NCBI GenBank assembly: GCA_039090855.1
Contig: CM077025.1
Location: 102,900,489 to 102,964,488, forward strand
DNA: 64,000 nucleotides
Direction: 5' to 3'
Source: Macrothele yani
Taxonomy: Eukaryota > Arthropoda > Arachnida > Araneae > Macrothelidae
The position numbers and the translations under genes were made by a program. The notes beneath the pieces were generated by a model. That model did not search any database, was not told where the DNA came from, and worked only from the letters and a program-made list of their open reading frames with translations. This document shows positions 22,193 through 31,715 of the stretch, piece by piece. How positions within the stretch are numbered: position 1 is the stretch's first letter; every line of letters begins with the position of its first letter.

Positions 22193-22636
22193 CGGATCCA
22201 CTTGGACGCAGGATCATAAGCCAACGTTTGGAGCACTGTGTGGCGGTTTTCAATGTTTCCTCGCAAAAAAACAAATAACTAAATAAATAAAAATTAAGAG
22301 AGAGAGAACGCCTCTTTTTTTGACGCCATAGCATGGTGTATTATGGTCAGGTGATACAACTAAAAGTTGGAAAACTGGGTCGTTAATGTTATAGCTAGGG
22401 CCGAATTTAACTACTGCAGCGTCTATTGGCCCAGGGAACTTTACACCACCTCCTCTTCCCCAAACTTGATAAGCTTATATTGTAAAATATCAAAGCATAA
22501 TAAAGCAAATAAAGATGTTCTGACAAAAATACTTTATTCACTCAACAATAAAAAATAAAACAATTACACTTAGCAGGTTAGTCGTTTATGACTTGCTTTT
22601 TCATTGACTTGCTTTTTCTAATGAAAAAAGCAAGTC

Positions 22637-22852
22637 ATGCATCGCTATACCGGTCCGTCACCTGGCGTTATGGTTTGGTTGCAAATGGTAAGCACAGGTC
22701 CTGCAAGTAAGGGAGGACTACAGGCTCCAAAACGTCGGAAATGTAGCGGTGGCTGTTGAGTGTACCGGCGATGCGTATCAGAGGGGTGCGGGTGTCATAT
22801 CCAATTGCAACCAAACCATAACGTCAGGTGACGGACCGGTATAGCGATGCAT
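22637..22852. repeat. 48-bp inverted repeat inside a Tc1 remnant
   Basis: Left arm 22637-22684 (ATGCATCGCTATACCGGTCC onward) and right arm 22805-22852 are inverted copies with one mismatch in 48, separated by 120 bp. The right arm is normal transposase sequence. The left arm replaces the expected C-terminal part, so a local inverted duplication rearranged the element. Confidence 0.88.
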
Positions 22853-23660
22853 AATGCAGGCGTCATACAGTCTCTCTCCGCGGTGCCGCCACACGCGGAT
22901 TCGACCATCGTGGTGTTGCAGGCAGAGGGGGGATTCGTCGGAGAAGACAATGTCATGCCATTCCGTAGTCCAGGTGTGGCGTTCAACGGCCGACTGCCGC
23001 CCGCCGCACTCGCCGGTGGTGTAACGTCAATGGTAATCGGAGCAATGGGCGCCGAGCGACAAGTTCCCGCTCCTGCAGACAACGCCGAACGCTACATGCT
23101 GACGTAGGTTGTTGCACAACACACCCTAATTCCTGCGCCAACGTTCGTGATGTGGCGGTGCGAGCCGTCAATGCCCGCCGCACAACATGCCGGTCATCTC
23201 GTTCGGTGGTGGGCCCATGGCTGCGGCAATCGCTCACGTCGGTCTGTCCGTCCCTCCTGCACCCAGCGAATCCATACTCACCGCACTATGGCTGGATGTC
23301 GTCCCACACGGGCGCCGATATCTCGGTACAATAAACCGCTGTCGCGATAAGCCACTATTCGTCCTCTGTCGAACTCCGAAACGTGCTGGAATGACTGCCG
23401 AATTCTGCGACGAGGCATCAGGAAGCTTCCCACGCACATGTCTGGCAGCACAACACACTTCCACCACTTACACCCCGCCTTCCGTGCATCCTTCTTATAG
23501 TGCATCTCGGTGGCGTGCCAGGCGCACATGATTTGCATATGCCCTGCAATGTCCTCTCGTGGGCGACGTTTGCATGTCCTCTCGTGGGCGACGCATGCTG
23601 CGAATTTCAGGCCAATCGGATGCTTCCTTCTCGGTGTTGCATTTTGGGTGGCCAGCAGTG
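22640..23660 (-). mobile_element. Rearranged Tc1-like element, C-terminal part lost
   Basis: The right end, reversed, is CACTGCTGGCCACCCAAAAT at 23660, followed by TA: a Tc1-type terminal repeat. The minus-strand transposase begins near 23418 (MPRRRIRQSFQHVSEFDRG, helix-turn-helix RDSGLLYRDIGARVG). After a stop it continues as RRALTARTATSRTLAQELG (22983-23237), and later TRTPLIRIAGTLNSHRYISD near 22790-22700. The second Asp and final Glu region are missing because an inverted duplication replaced them. No left terminal repeat was found. Non-functional. Confidence 0.8.
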
Positions 23661-23924
23661 TACATTTTCTTAATTCATCTTGTTTCGTTAAATGCAATGT
23701 GAAGGCACAGAGGATTTCGACTATTAACGGTTCCAAGTGCAAATTGGGAGGTATGAGTGGATGGTAGTGTAAAAGCTTAAACTGTCTCTCAGACCCCACT
23801 GTACACAGCGACATGAAACCTTTACCCTTGCTGAGCCAATGCTTTGAAATCTTTTGTTTTCCAGCTTCTGTTTCAGACCAAGTGGAAATCATACGAGACG
23901 AAAGCAAAACTATGTTACAGTATA

Positions 23925-24441
23925 AACCTCTCTCTCTGTCTATCTATTATTTGCCCAGGCATGCCTCCTGGGCCCTTGGTCATGGTGGGCCCCAAGGCCA
24001 CAGCCCCTATAGACCCCCTTAATCCGGCTCTGCTTGCCCTCCTCCCTTCTTCCCATTTGGCGCCCATGAGCCTTTTCTTAATCTGCTCAAGAGCCAAACT
24101 TTCCTTCTCTAGTCAAAGCCAAAAGACCTTAGATTCCCGCCAGGAACACTTCTTCCCACACATGCATCGTAAAACTCCTCCTACTGCCAACAAAACAATG
24201 AACAGGAAGAAGTTGAAAGCTCATACGAGACGAAAGCAAAACTATGATCTCTCTCTCTCTCTCTCTCAAAGATTTCTTTTTAGCACTGCTTTTACCCAGC
24301 CTAGAGGGATGCATTCAGCTAAAACGTTCCCAAGGCAACACTTCTTTGTAAGCAGTTAACAACCTGGAAGTTTTGCAGCAGCTTATCATGTCATAGTCAC
24401 CAAGTGACGAACAACAGTTTTCATCCGTATGCCCAACTACG

Positions 24442-24477
<36 letters not shown>

Positions 24478-24560
24478 TTTAATGATCTTTCATGTTTTAC
24501 GTTTCTTCGAAAAGAAAGAAAGAAAAGAGAGAAAGAATTTCTCTCTCTTTTCTGAGTTCG
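23925..24560. repeat. CT/GA-rich low-complexity region
   Basis: Runs of (CT)n at 24249-24268 and 24443-24472, GA-rich patches near 24500-24550, and a 25-bp direct repeat at 23890-23914 and 24222-24246. Long readings across it are low-complexity artefacts. Confidence 0.75.
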
Positions 24561-25786
24561 CAGTATTAGGAATACATTGACCACGAGATTTGCTGCATTT
24601 GTTTGTTCCTTCTGGTTGCATACCGAGCATTGTTTGCCCGTTATACTTACCGTCTATAGGTACTGAATAAATATGAAATATTTGTGGAGAATACGTAATG
24701 AAATAATAACTAATGCTTGGGCATTACATCCTTACAAAAGTAGTCGTGCTTAGAACTTCCGTTTGTTTTTCTTTCTTTTTCTCTAACGTGGTCGACAGTG
24801 GAGCTACTAAATTCTCCCCAATGTTACGATTACGACATGCGATCAGATGCAATTTCAACTGACGAAAGCTACCCCGTAGTTTCATACGGACGGAAAGGAG
24901 GGGGTTGGTTCGTGACGCATCCTCTCAAGAAGTCCTCCCACCATTAGTCAGCAACCGTAATTCTTAGCGGTAGATTCACCATTATAAATTGTGATTAAGA
25001 ATCAAAAGTTTAGTAATCAGCAAACTGCAAACAAAACCAAATACAGCGAATTTCTTCAGAAAAAACACTCGCATAACATTGATTTTCTTTGTTTACCTAT
25101 CGGAGCGAAATTTTCGCGTTTTAACTCATGTAAATGTTTATTTATCAAAAATCATTGAAGTTGCTTCATTTGGTACATTTTATTTTGAATTTTTTTTTCT
25201 TTTTCTGATGCATTTGCTTTTACAAAAAAAGCTGTGCATTTCGGTTCAGGTAGTGAACTGCACTGAATTCCTTAACGAATAAAGCCAGAGATGTAGGAAT
25301 TAACGAACAACTAGCATCTTTTTCGTATTATCACTCAAGGAACTGCATTTTAAAAGTCTTCGTTTAAACTCTTTAACCGGTTGGAACGAATTAACTCGGG
25401 GTTAACAAAATGCACTGAAATCAGCTCGAACAAATATATTAATATATTCGCTGTCTAAGAAGTGGGCGAGTAAACCGCATCAGAACGCTTTGGTTTTGTG
25501 ATTCTAAGTGGTGATTTGGGGGTTATCATTGTCATTAATCCTTCCTGTCTGATTACCTTTTCCGATAATAATGCTATAAAAAAGGGCGACGAACCTAAGA
25601 AAGAAGAGAAAAGATGTTTGAGTAACTTGTTTCTACTCAGTGGCATGTCTGTGTCCGAGGGACTACCATACATGAGACTGACAAAGAAAAAACAAGTTAG
25701 TAAAATCATGCAATGCATTGATTATAATACGTTTTCCAACATTACAGAAATCATTACTCAAGTTATGAGAAAAATGGCTGTGGAAT
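24561..25786. other. Unassigned sequence
   Basis: No gene, RNA or element ends recognised. A 96-codon reading at 25498-25788 (+) has no recognisable motif and its end overlaps the repeat array. Confidence 0.3.
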
Positions 25787-26345
25787 AAATCTCGTTCCTG
25801 TGCCCTTGACCTTTGATCCCATTTCGATGATATTCAAAAGAACCGGTTCAGTATACCTGCGAAATAACATGATAAAGTTTTGCCGCAATCGCAGCATTTT
25901 TACATAAGTTATGATGCATAAGGGCTATGGAATAGATCCCGCTCCTGTGCCCTAACCTTTAACCCCATTTCGCCCATTTCCAAAAGGATTCGTCCCCAGG
26001 CAGGCCCCTACAGCATACTAATATTTTATCCAAATCGAAGGGTTTTTACGTAAGTTATGATGTATAATGGCGATGGAAGTGATTCTGCTCCTATGTCCTG
26101 ACCTTTGACCCCATTTCGCCCATTTTCAATAGGGTTTGTCCCCAGGTGGTCCCCTACCACATACTAAAATTTCATCGAAATCGAACCTTTTTTACGTTAG
26201 TTATGACGCATAAGAACAGTGGAATGGATCCCGCTCCTATTTCCTGACCTTTAACCCCATTTCGTTCACTTTCAATAGGGTTCCTTCTTAGGTGTTCCCC
26301 TTACCACATACTAAAATTTCATCGCAATCGAACGATTTTTACACG
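25787..26345 (+). repeat. Tandem array 1, about 147-bp unit, four copies
   Basis: Four degenerate units share GGAATGGATCCCGCTCCTAT, TGACCTTTGACCCCATTTCG, TTTCAATAGGGTTCGTCCCC, AGGTGGTCCCCTACCACATA and AAAATTTCATCGAAATCGAA. The array ends in GAGTTCTCGTGCGAACGGAC, a motif that also ends array 2. No coding frame is kept. It is probably the core of a non-autonomous element. Confidence 0.85.
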
Positions 26346-26397
26346 AGTTCTCGTGCGAACGGACATACGCACACAAAGCGTGACGTAATGAGGCAGA

Positions 26398-26445
26398 TGG
26401 GAATCGCGACCATCTGCTCGCAAGAGCAGATGGTCGCGATTCCCA
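26398..26445. repeat. Perfect 22-bp palindrome with 4-nt loop
   Basis: TGGGAATCGCGACCATCTGC plus TC, then GCAA, then its exact reverse complement (26424-26445). It lies between the two tandem arrays. Confidence 0.93.
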
Positions 26446-26766
26446 CGTCATAAAACTTTAATAGGATCCACACAAAACGCGTTACGTAATGAGACAGATG
26501 GCGTGACCGCGAGCCGACATCTCAGTCGCGAGATTGTGACGTCATAAGATTTCTAAGCATGTGTAACATTAATGGAACGACGCCATGACACTAAAAACAT
26601 GGTAATTCCGGGTGGTTATTTAACGCATTAAACCAATTTTCCTAAAGTCGAGATCAAGCTAAATCGATTTCTAGTACCAGAAAACGGTAGGTTAACGACT
26701 TTCATCAAAATCCTTAGAGCCGTTTTCAAAATAAAATGTACATATATACAAGAATTGCTCCTTTAA

Positions 26767-27201
26767 GGTGGACGTCAAGTAATTTTGCTTCCTCTTCCAA
26801 TGGAAAAATTTCTGTACACATTTTCTTCACAATTAATCCGTTCCCAAGGATGAAAATTTGAACATCGATTAAAATAGCTTCATTTTATAATTTGGAATAC
26901 TTAATATTTTCTAAAACATAACCATAATTATGCAATCCAACATTTATTTGTCTACTGACGTCATCAAAGTTCAGGTCGCGCCATCTTCTTTCTGGTTTCA
27001 ACACCGCCAAAGGAAACGTTATTGTTTTTTAATATAATTAAGGTTATGTTTTAGAAAATATTAAGTATTTGAAGTTATAATATGAAGTTATTTTAATCGA
27101 TGTTCAAATTTCCATCCTTGGGAACGCACTAATTGTGAAGGAAGTGTGTACAAAAGTTTTTCCATTGGAAGTATAGGAACCAAAATTATTTGACGTCCAC
27201 C
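26767..27201. mobile_element. 435-bp MITE with long terminal inverted repeats and TTAA sites
   Basis: GGTGGACGTCAAGTAATTTT at the left end and the reverse of GGTGGACGTCAAATAATTTT at the right. The inverted arms run about 170 bp each (26767-26935 and 27035-27201) around a 100-bp centre. TTAA flanks both ends (26763-26766, 27202-27205). TTAA duplication is the habit of piggyBac-type transposases, but the terminal bases are not typical, so the superfamily is open. It interrupts the tandem-array region. Confidence 0.85.
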
Positions 27202-27205
27202 TTAA

Positions 27206-27660
27206 TAGAATGGGATAAGGGCATGGAATGGATCCCGATCCTATGTCTGCCATTTGACCCCATTTGTCCCATTTTCAATAGGGTTCGTGCACAGGTGGTC
27301 CCCTACCACATACCGAAATTTCATCGAAATCGAACCATTTTTACGCACGTTATGACGCATAAGGGCAATGGAATGCATCTCGCTCCTATGTCCTGACCTT
27401 TGACCCCATTTCACCCATTTTCAATAGGGTTCATTCCCAGGTGGCCCCCTACAATATACTAAAATTTCATCGACATCGAACCATATTTACGCAAGTTATG
27501 ATGCATAAGGGCGATGGAATGGATCCCGCTCCTATGACGTGACTTTTGACCCCATTTCGCCTATTTTCAATAGGGTTCGTCCCCTGGTGGTCCCCTATAC
27601 CACATACTAAAATTCCATCCAATGGAACCGTTTTTACGCGAGTTATCGTGCTGACAGACA
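27206..27660 (+). repeat. Tandem array 2, same 147-bp unit, three copies
   Basis: Three more units of the array seen at 25787-26345. It ends in GAGTTATCGTGCTGACAGAC and then (CGGA)n at 27660-27678. Confidence 0.85.
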
Positions 27661-27734
27661 AACGGACGGACGGACGGAGAAAGCTGGAGCATATATACGC
27701 TTCTTCAACCTATACGGTTGGAAAGCGTAAAAAA

Positions 27735-28690
27735 AGCTGAACTTTTTAACTGGGTAAAAAATCAGAATGCGCGGCGAAACACTATGAACAAAACGCAGTA
27801 TGAGCAAAGCAAAATTGTTCACGTTAACATATTTATGTAAATATTAAATCGGGCCACATCACTCTATTCAAAATATAAAATTATTAACATTTAATAACAC
27901 GAGATAGAGGAAACATTGCCCGGGGGAGGGGGTAACGATTACGGGAGAAATCTTCTCACCATTTGACTTCCGTTTTTGGAAAATTTCCCTCCATTTTCAA
28001 GCTGAAATACACACGTATTCAATAAAATGATATATTTAACAACAATACTGAGTAAAAGGATTCTGCAAGAAAATTTTACCATTACGGAAGAAATCTTAAC
28101 TCCGTCTAACTTCCGATATCGAAAGTCGGTACTTCCATCCTCCGACGGAAAATGGCTCTCCCCAAAATTCTTTTCAGATATGTATCGATCACGAGAACCA
28201 TGCACACAAATGATGATGAAAAAGACGAAATACGTCGAATCCGACGAACAATCTCATGCCTGAAGATTTACAGGGAAATTTCCGTTTTCGGAAAATTTTC
28301 CTCTGTTACAAATATTTATGGAATATTTATGAAATATAATAATCTGTTACAAATATTTATGGAATATTTATGAAATATAATAATCTGTTACAAATATTTA
28401 TGGAATCAAATGATATTTAACAACACTGGGCAAAAGAAACATCGCGAGAAAAGGGTATATTACGATAATGGGAAAAACCTTTTCTCCATTTAACTTCCGT
28501 TTTTGAAAGTTTTAAAAGATGAAATATCGTTTCCTCACGGGAAACGAATCCCCCACCCCCAACTAATAGCCTCATAATTTCTTTTCAGTTTTGCATCGAT
28601 CTCGAAAATGACCCAAATGATGAGGAAAAAAGTGGAATTCCGTGAATCCGTGGAAGAATCTCACGTATGTCGAATCATTCTTTGGGTAAT
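27735..28690 (+). repeat. Composite repeat, copy 2
   Basis: Same family as the repeat inside the Tc1 at 7.6-9.5 kb. It begins AAAAAGCTGAACTTTTTAAC and carries alternating modules with ACTTCCGTTTTTGGAAAATT and GGAAGAATCTCACGT at the end. It contains a small 41-bp tandem repeat at 28303-28407. It follows directly after tandem array 2. Confidence 0.7.
28303..28407. repeat. 41-bp tandem repeat, 2.5 copies
   Basis: Identical units start at 28303 and 28344 (CTGTTACAAATATTTATGGA), with a partial third at 28385. This is a recent slippage-type expansion in the composite repeat. Confidence 0.92.
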
Positions 28691-29564
28691 GGTACAGAGA
28701 ATAAAGGACTATATAAGGGAATCAAACTGCATACTGTAAGACTAAGGACTGTAAGGGAGCACTTACAACCAGCGACAGATTTTAAATCGGTACTCCTGAG
28801 GTGAAATAGGGAAAGGAATTGTTCTTCCGTTGCTTTCGTATAACCTGGTCACTATGAGAACACTTCTGTTTGAGGAGTGCAGGAAAATTTGGGCAACTTT
28901 TGGTTCAGGTACATCGGTCGCTTAAAGGATTAAAGCGAACACTTCTAAAAATGTAGATTTTAGCAAGAAAGTTTACGAAGATACTAAATTTTCAAAACCG
29001 GAATTTTCTACAGTAAATTGTAGTCACGGTTGTTGAAAATTGTAGTATGCAGTGTTTTACTACCGGCTTCGAGTTGGGGTAAATTATTTTACCTACTATT
29101 CATGAAAAGTTATGCAGGGTGTTTGTTAAACTCAATTTCCTTTACATTCCTTCAGAAAGGGAAAATTCAAGGCTGCGGCTAAAGTTATAGAAATACAATA
29201 ATTAAAAAAGACAGAGAAAAGGAGCAATTCAGCATTTAATAAAAACACGATTAGCGTAATTTATAAAGAGGTGAAATGAACTGAGATTTTTCTGTATTCA
29301 TATATATCAAAGCTATTATTACTGCATGCTAACAATATTTGCACACATAGAGTGCATACGAAGCGAAATATTTTTTGAGGTTAGGAGCTGGGGTACTCAT
29401 AACAACATCATTCATTCATTTTCTGTTATTGGCTGCTTATTTTTAAATATATTATATATGTTTTAAAATATATATTTTACGAATAATTGGAAAAGCACTT
29501 CAACATGGCGAAGTCATTTTTATCCCTTCTCAGTATTTCGGGAGATGTTTTTCCCAGAGTATTT

Positions 29565-30472
29565 TGTGACGTGCCTGCCCCGCAGGGCGCACGTGAGGCA
29601 AAAGTCAGATAGCAGTAAAAGCACGTGTCCGCTAACTCAGTTGGGAGCGCGACTTACTCGGAGCAGGCCTGACGAGAGAGGGAGGGGGGGGAGGTGCTTT
29701 AGCACCTGGGCCCGGGCCCCTAATGGAAGCCCAGAGTCAGTTTCTAAAGTTTTTTTATTATTATTATTATTATTTTATGGTGTCCGAATATTTTTCAAGC
29801 TATACCGTCACCAGGGTTGGGAAGTTACGCGTAAAAAAAATATTTTCTACGAGAGGAGAATATGAATAATTATCCACCGCAAAAAAAGATTGAAGAGTTG
29901 CAACCGGTTCGGGTTGTCGGGAAGGGGAGGAATGGTGGGTGGGGGTAGGTGAGGAAAGGAAAATATGGATTATGTGGTTAGTGGAGGAGCCGACGTGGGG
30001 GTCCGGAGATTTTATTGCACTGGGGCCCGAGCTCGCTCTCTACGGCCCTGCTCCGGAGTGAGGGGGACCCAGCTACGATGCTCGGCGGGGGCAAACTTAT
30101 TGTACGTTATATATTGGCGCCCGAACTTCCAGGATGACCCGGCTGTTAAGTTTCTCGCAATGATGTGATGTTCTTTCCACACGGCGAGACAGGAAAACTG
30201 AGAATCCCTTCTTCATTGCTTCGAAAAAATAAATCAGTATGATTTTACGTTCCACACACCAAATTGTCTGGGATTTCTCAAATGCACATTCTTCATGGGA
30301 TGACAGCCTACGCAGCGACACATGGTCCCGGCTGGCCCGCAGGACGCAGATGAGATAAAGTCAGATAGCAGTGAGAGCACATGTCTGTATAGCTCAGTTG
30401 GGAGAACGACTTGCTCCGGAGTGAGGGGACCCAGATTCGATGCCAGGGGCGCGGACAAACTTGTACGTTATA
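29565..30472 (+). mobile_element. Miniature LTR element (TRIM) copy C, LTRs with tRNA-like sequence
   Basis: Two LTRs around a non-coding centre. The 5' LTR starts TGTGACGTGCC at 29565 and ends ACGTTATA at 30111, but contains a 387-bp insertion. The primer-binding site TGGCGCCCGAAC follows at 30115-30126. The 3' LTR ends CGTTATA at 30472; its first bases were lost in a deletion near 30333, which also removed the polypurine tract. The target duplication ATTT is perfect (29561-29564, 30473-30476). The 3' LTR holds a tRNA-like sequence at about 30382-30457 with A-box-like TATAGCTCAGTTGGGAGAAC and B-box-like GATTCGATGCC. No gag or pol remains. Confidence 0.88.
29664..30050. mobile_element. Non-autonomous hAT inserted in the TRIM LTR
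   Basis: Ends CAGGCCTGACGAGAGAGGG and, reversed, CAGGGCCGTAGAGAGCGAG. The 8-bp target is CTCCGGAG on the right (30051-30058) and CTCGGAG, one base short, on the left (29657-29663). It splits the tRNA-like part of the LTR at its central palindrome. Confidence 0.8.
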
Positions 30473-30659
30473 ATTTTTATTTGCATCTTCAATAATCTGA
30501 GCCACCCCCATGAAGAACTCCTGGGTGCAGCACTTGGAAGAATCATGCGCATGACAGCATGGCAGTCCAAAAGTGATGCAGCAAGTGACGCGGATTCCGA
30601 GAGTCAAATACGGAATGTATATATATAATAACTCAAACAACAAGTCCTCATACTGTTTA

Positions 30660-31715
30660 CAAGGCTGTGAATGAGAGTTTGGAGCAATAAGTGTCTCTCC
30701 TCCACTAAGGTGCGTCGGAGACCAGGGTGAGTATTGTCTGTATGCAATTGCTCCTAACAGGGCATCCCAGACATGCCATATCGGGTTCAGGCCCGGAGAT
30801 CTTGCGGGTCATTTCATCCTGTGAATATTGGCACTCCTCATGTATTCGTAGACTAGCCGAGCCCTATGGGGACGACCGTTATTATCCACATAAAGGAACT
30901 GGAGCCAATAGCACCCCTGAAAAGCCGAACGTGGGTCTCAAGGATGTCATCCCTGTAGCGTGCAGCAGTCAGGGTGCCTCTTGGAAATCCGTGAAACAGC
31001 GTGCGTCCATCCGATATGATGCCAGCCCAAACCGGGAGGCCTCCACCACCGTAGTGGTCAATTTCCCTAATCTTGGAATGAAGATTTCTGCTGTCCAATT
31101 CTCTCTTGATGTACACACGTCGAGTGGTCGAGAATCCGTGTTTAGACTGCACAGCGACTCATCACCAAAGAGAACATATGCCTATTGATCAGGAGTCCAG
31201 CGGGGATGTTGTTGGGCCTAGTTAAGAGGGACCCTTCTGTGCGATCCGGCGAACGAAGTGGTATGCAGATCATTGACCTTCATGCATACAGATCTCTTTC
31301 ATGGTGTATAACGAAGTAAATTTCTCCGTCGTTTTTGGTTCACGCCGGGGATCGAACCCGAGTCCTCTTATTCCGGAACAAGTCGCTCTACCAACTGAGC
31401 TACGCATACGTTCGTTCTCGCTGCTATTTGCCTTTATGTCGTGTGCGTCCTGCTGAGCAGGCACGTCACAGGTGTCTTCTGTAAACTGTTTGCCTCAATA
31501 TCGTGGTTGCCGTAGCAGAGCAGAGCTTTTGCGAGAGTTGCCTGACTGCCGACTCCCTATGGCGGAGATTTGCTGGAGACAAATACCGGTCGTCTTCAGT
31601 TGTGGCTCGTAGAGTCCTTGTTCTGGCTTTTGGTTATTGTTCCGATTTCCTGGAACTGCCTCCAGAGATTGGCGACCACTTGCCTCGACACATTCATTCA
31701 TCTTGCTATACTTCA
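30660..31715 (-). mobile_element. Tc1-like remnant containing a solo LTR
   Basis: Minus-strand transposase fragments. The N-terminal part SRQVVANLWRQFQEIGTITK (about 31700-31640) is the second helix-turn-helix region. After the solo LTR insertion it continues near 31290 (MICIPLRSPDR) and then 30853-31152 with VWAGIISDGRTLFHGFPRGT and ARYRDDILETHVRLF. The first Asp region is mutated (FSLVMSRCAV where FTDESRF is normal). Near 30770, WHVWDALLGAI-like sequence marks the end. Terminal repeats were not found. Confidence 0.75.
31307..31470 (-). mobile_element. Solo LTR of the TRIM family (copy D)
   Basis: Single 164-bp LTR on the minus strand, TGTGACGTGCC to CGTTATA, with the 4-bp target duplication GGTG (31303-31306, 31471-31474). 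Its tRNA-like segment (31410-31338) has A box TAGCTCAGTTGGTAGAGC and B box GGTTCGATCCC, the best-preserved pair in the window. A solo LTR is what LTR-LTR recombination leaves behind. Confidence 0.9.

Larger units (their letters stand above)
21240..22247 (-). mobile_element. Old SINE interrupted by younger SINEs and a tandem duplication
   Basis: The outer element is a diverged SINE: its 3' part (GTTTAAAGACCACCGTGAAC) is at about 21250 and its tRNA-like head (AGCGCTTATGATCC region reversed) at 22193-22247. It was split by a SINE at 21325-21544 with TSD TATAAGCAGTC (21314-21324 and 21545-21555). The block of inner SINE plus adjoining old-SINE sequence was then duplicated in tandem with a period of about 327 bp. 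A third SINE at 21980-22192 carries TSD CGGATCCAC (21971-21979, 22193-22201). Confidence 0.85.

Noticed and set aside
25498..25788. 96-codon plus-strand reading as a host gene
   Set aside because: No motif, no splice context, and the end lies in the tandem-repeat array.
30378..30460. Genuine tRNA gene
   Set aside because: The tRNA-like fold lies inside an LTR, lacks a normal anticodon arm (palindromic CTCCGGAG centre), and recurs in every copy of the element.
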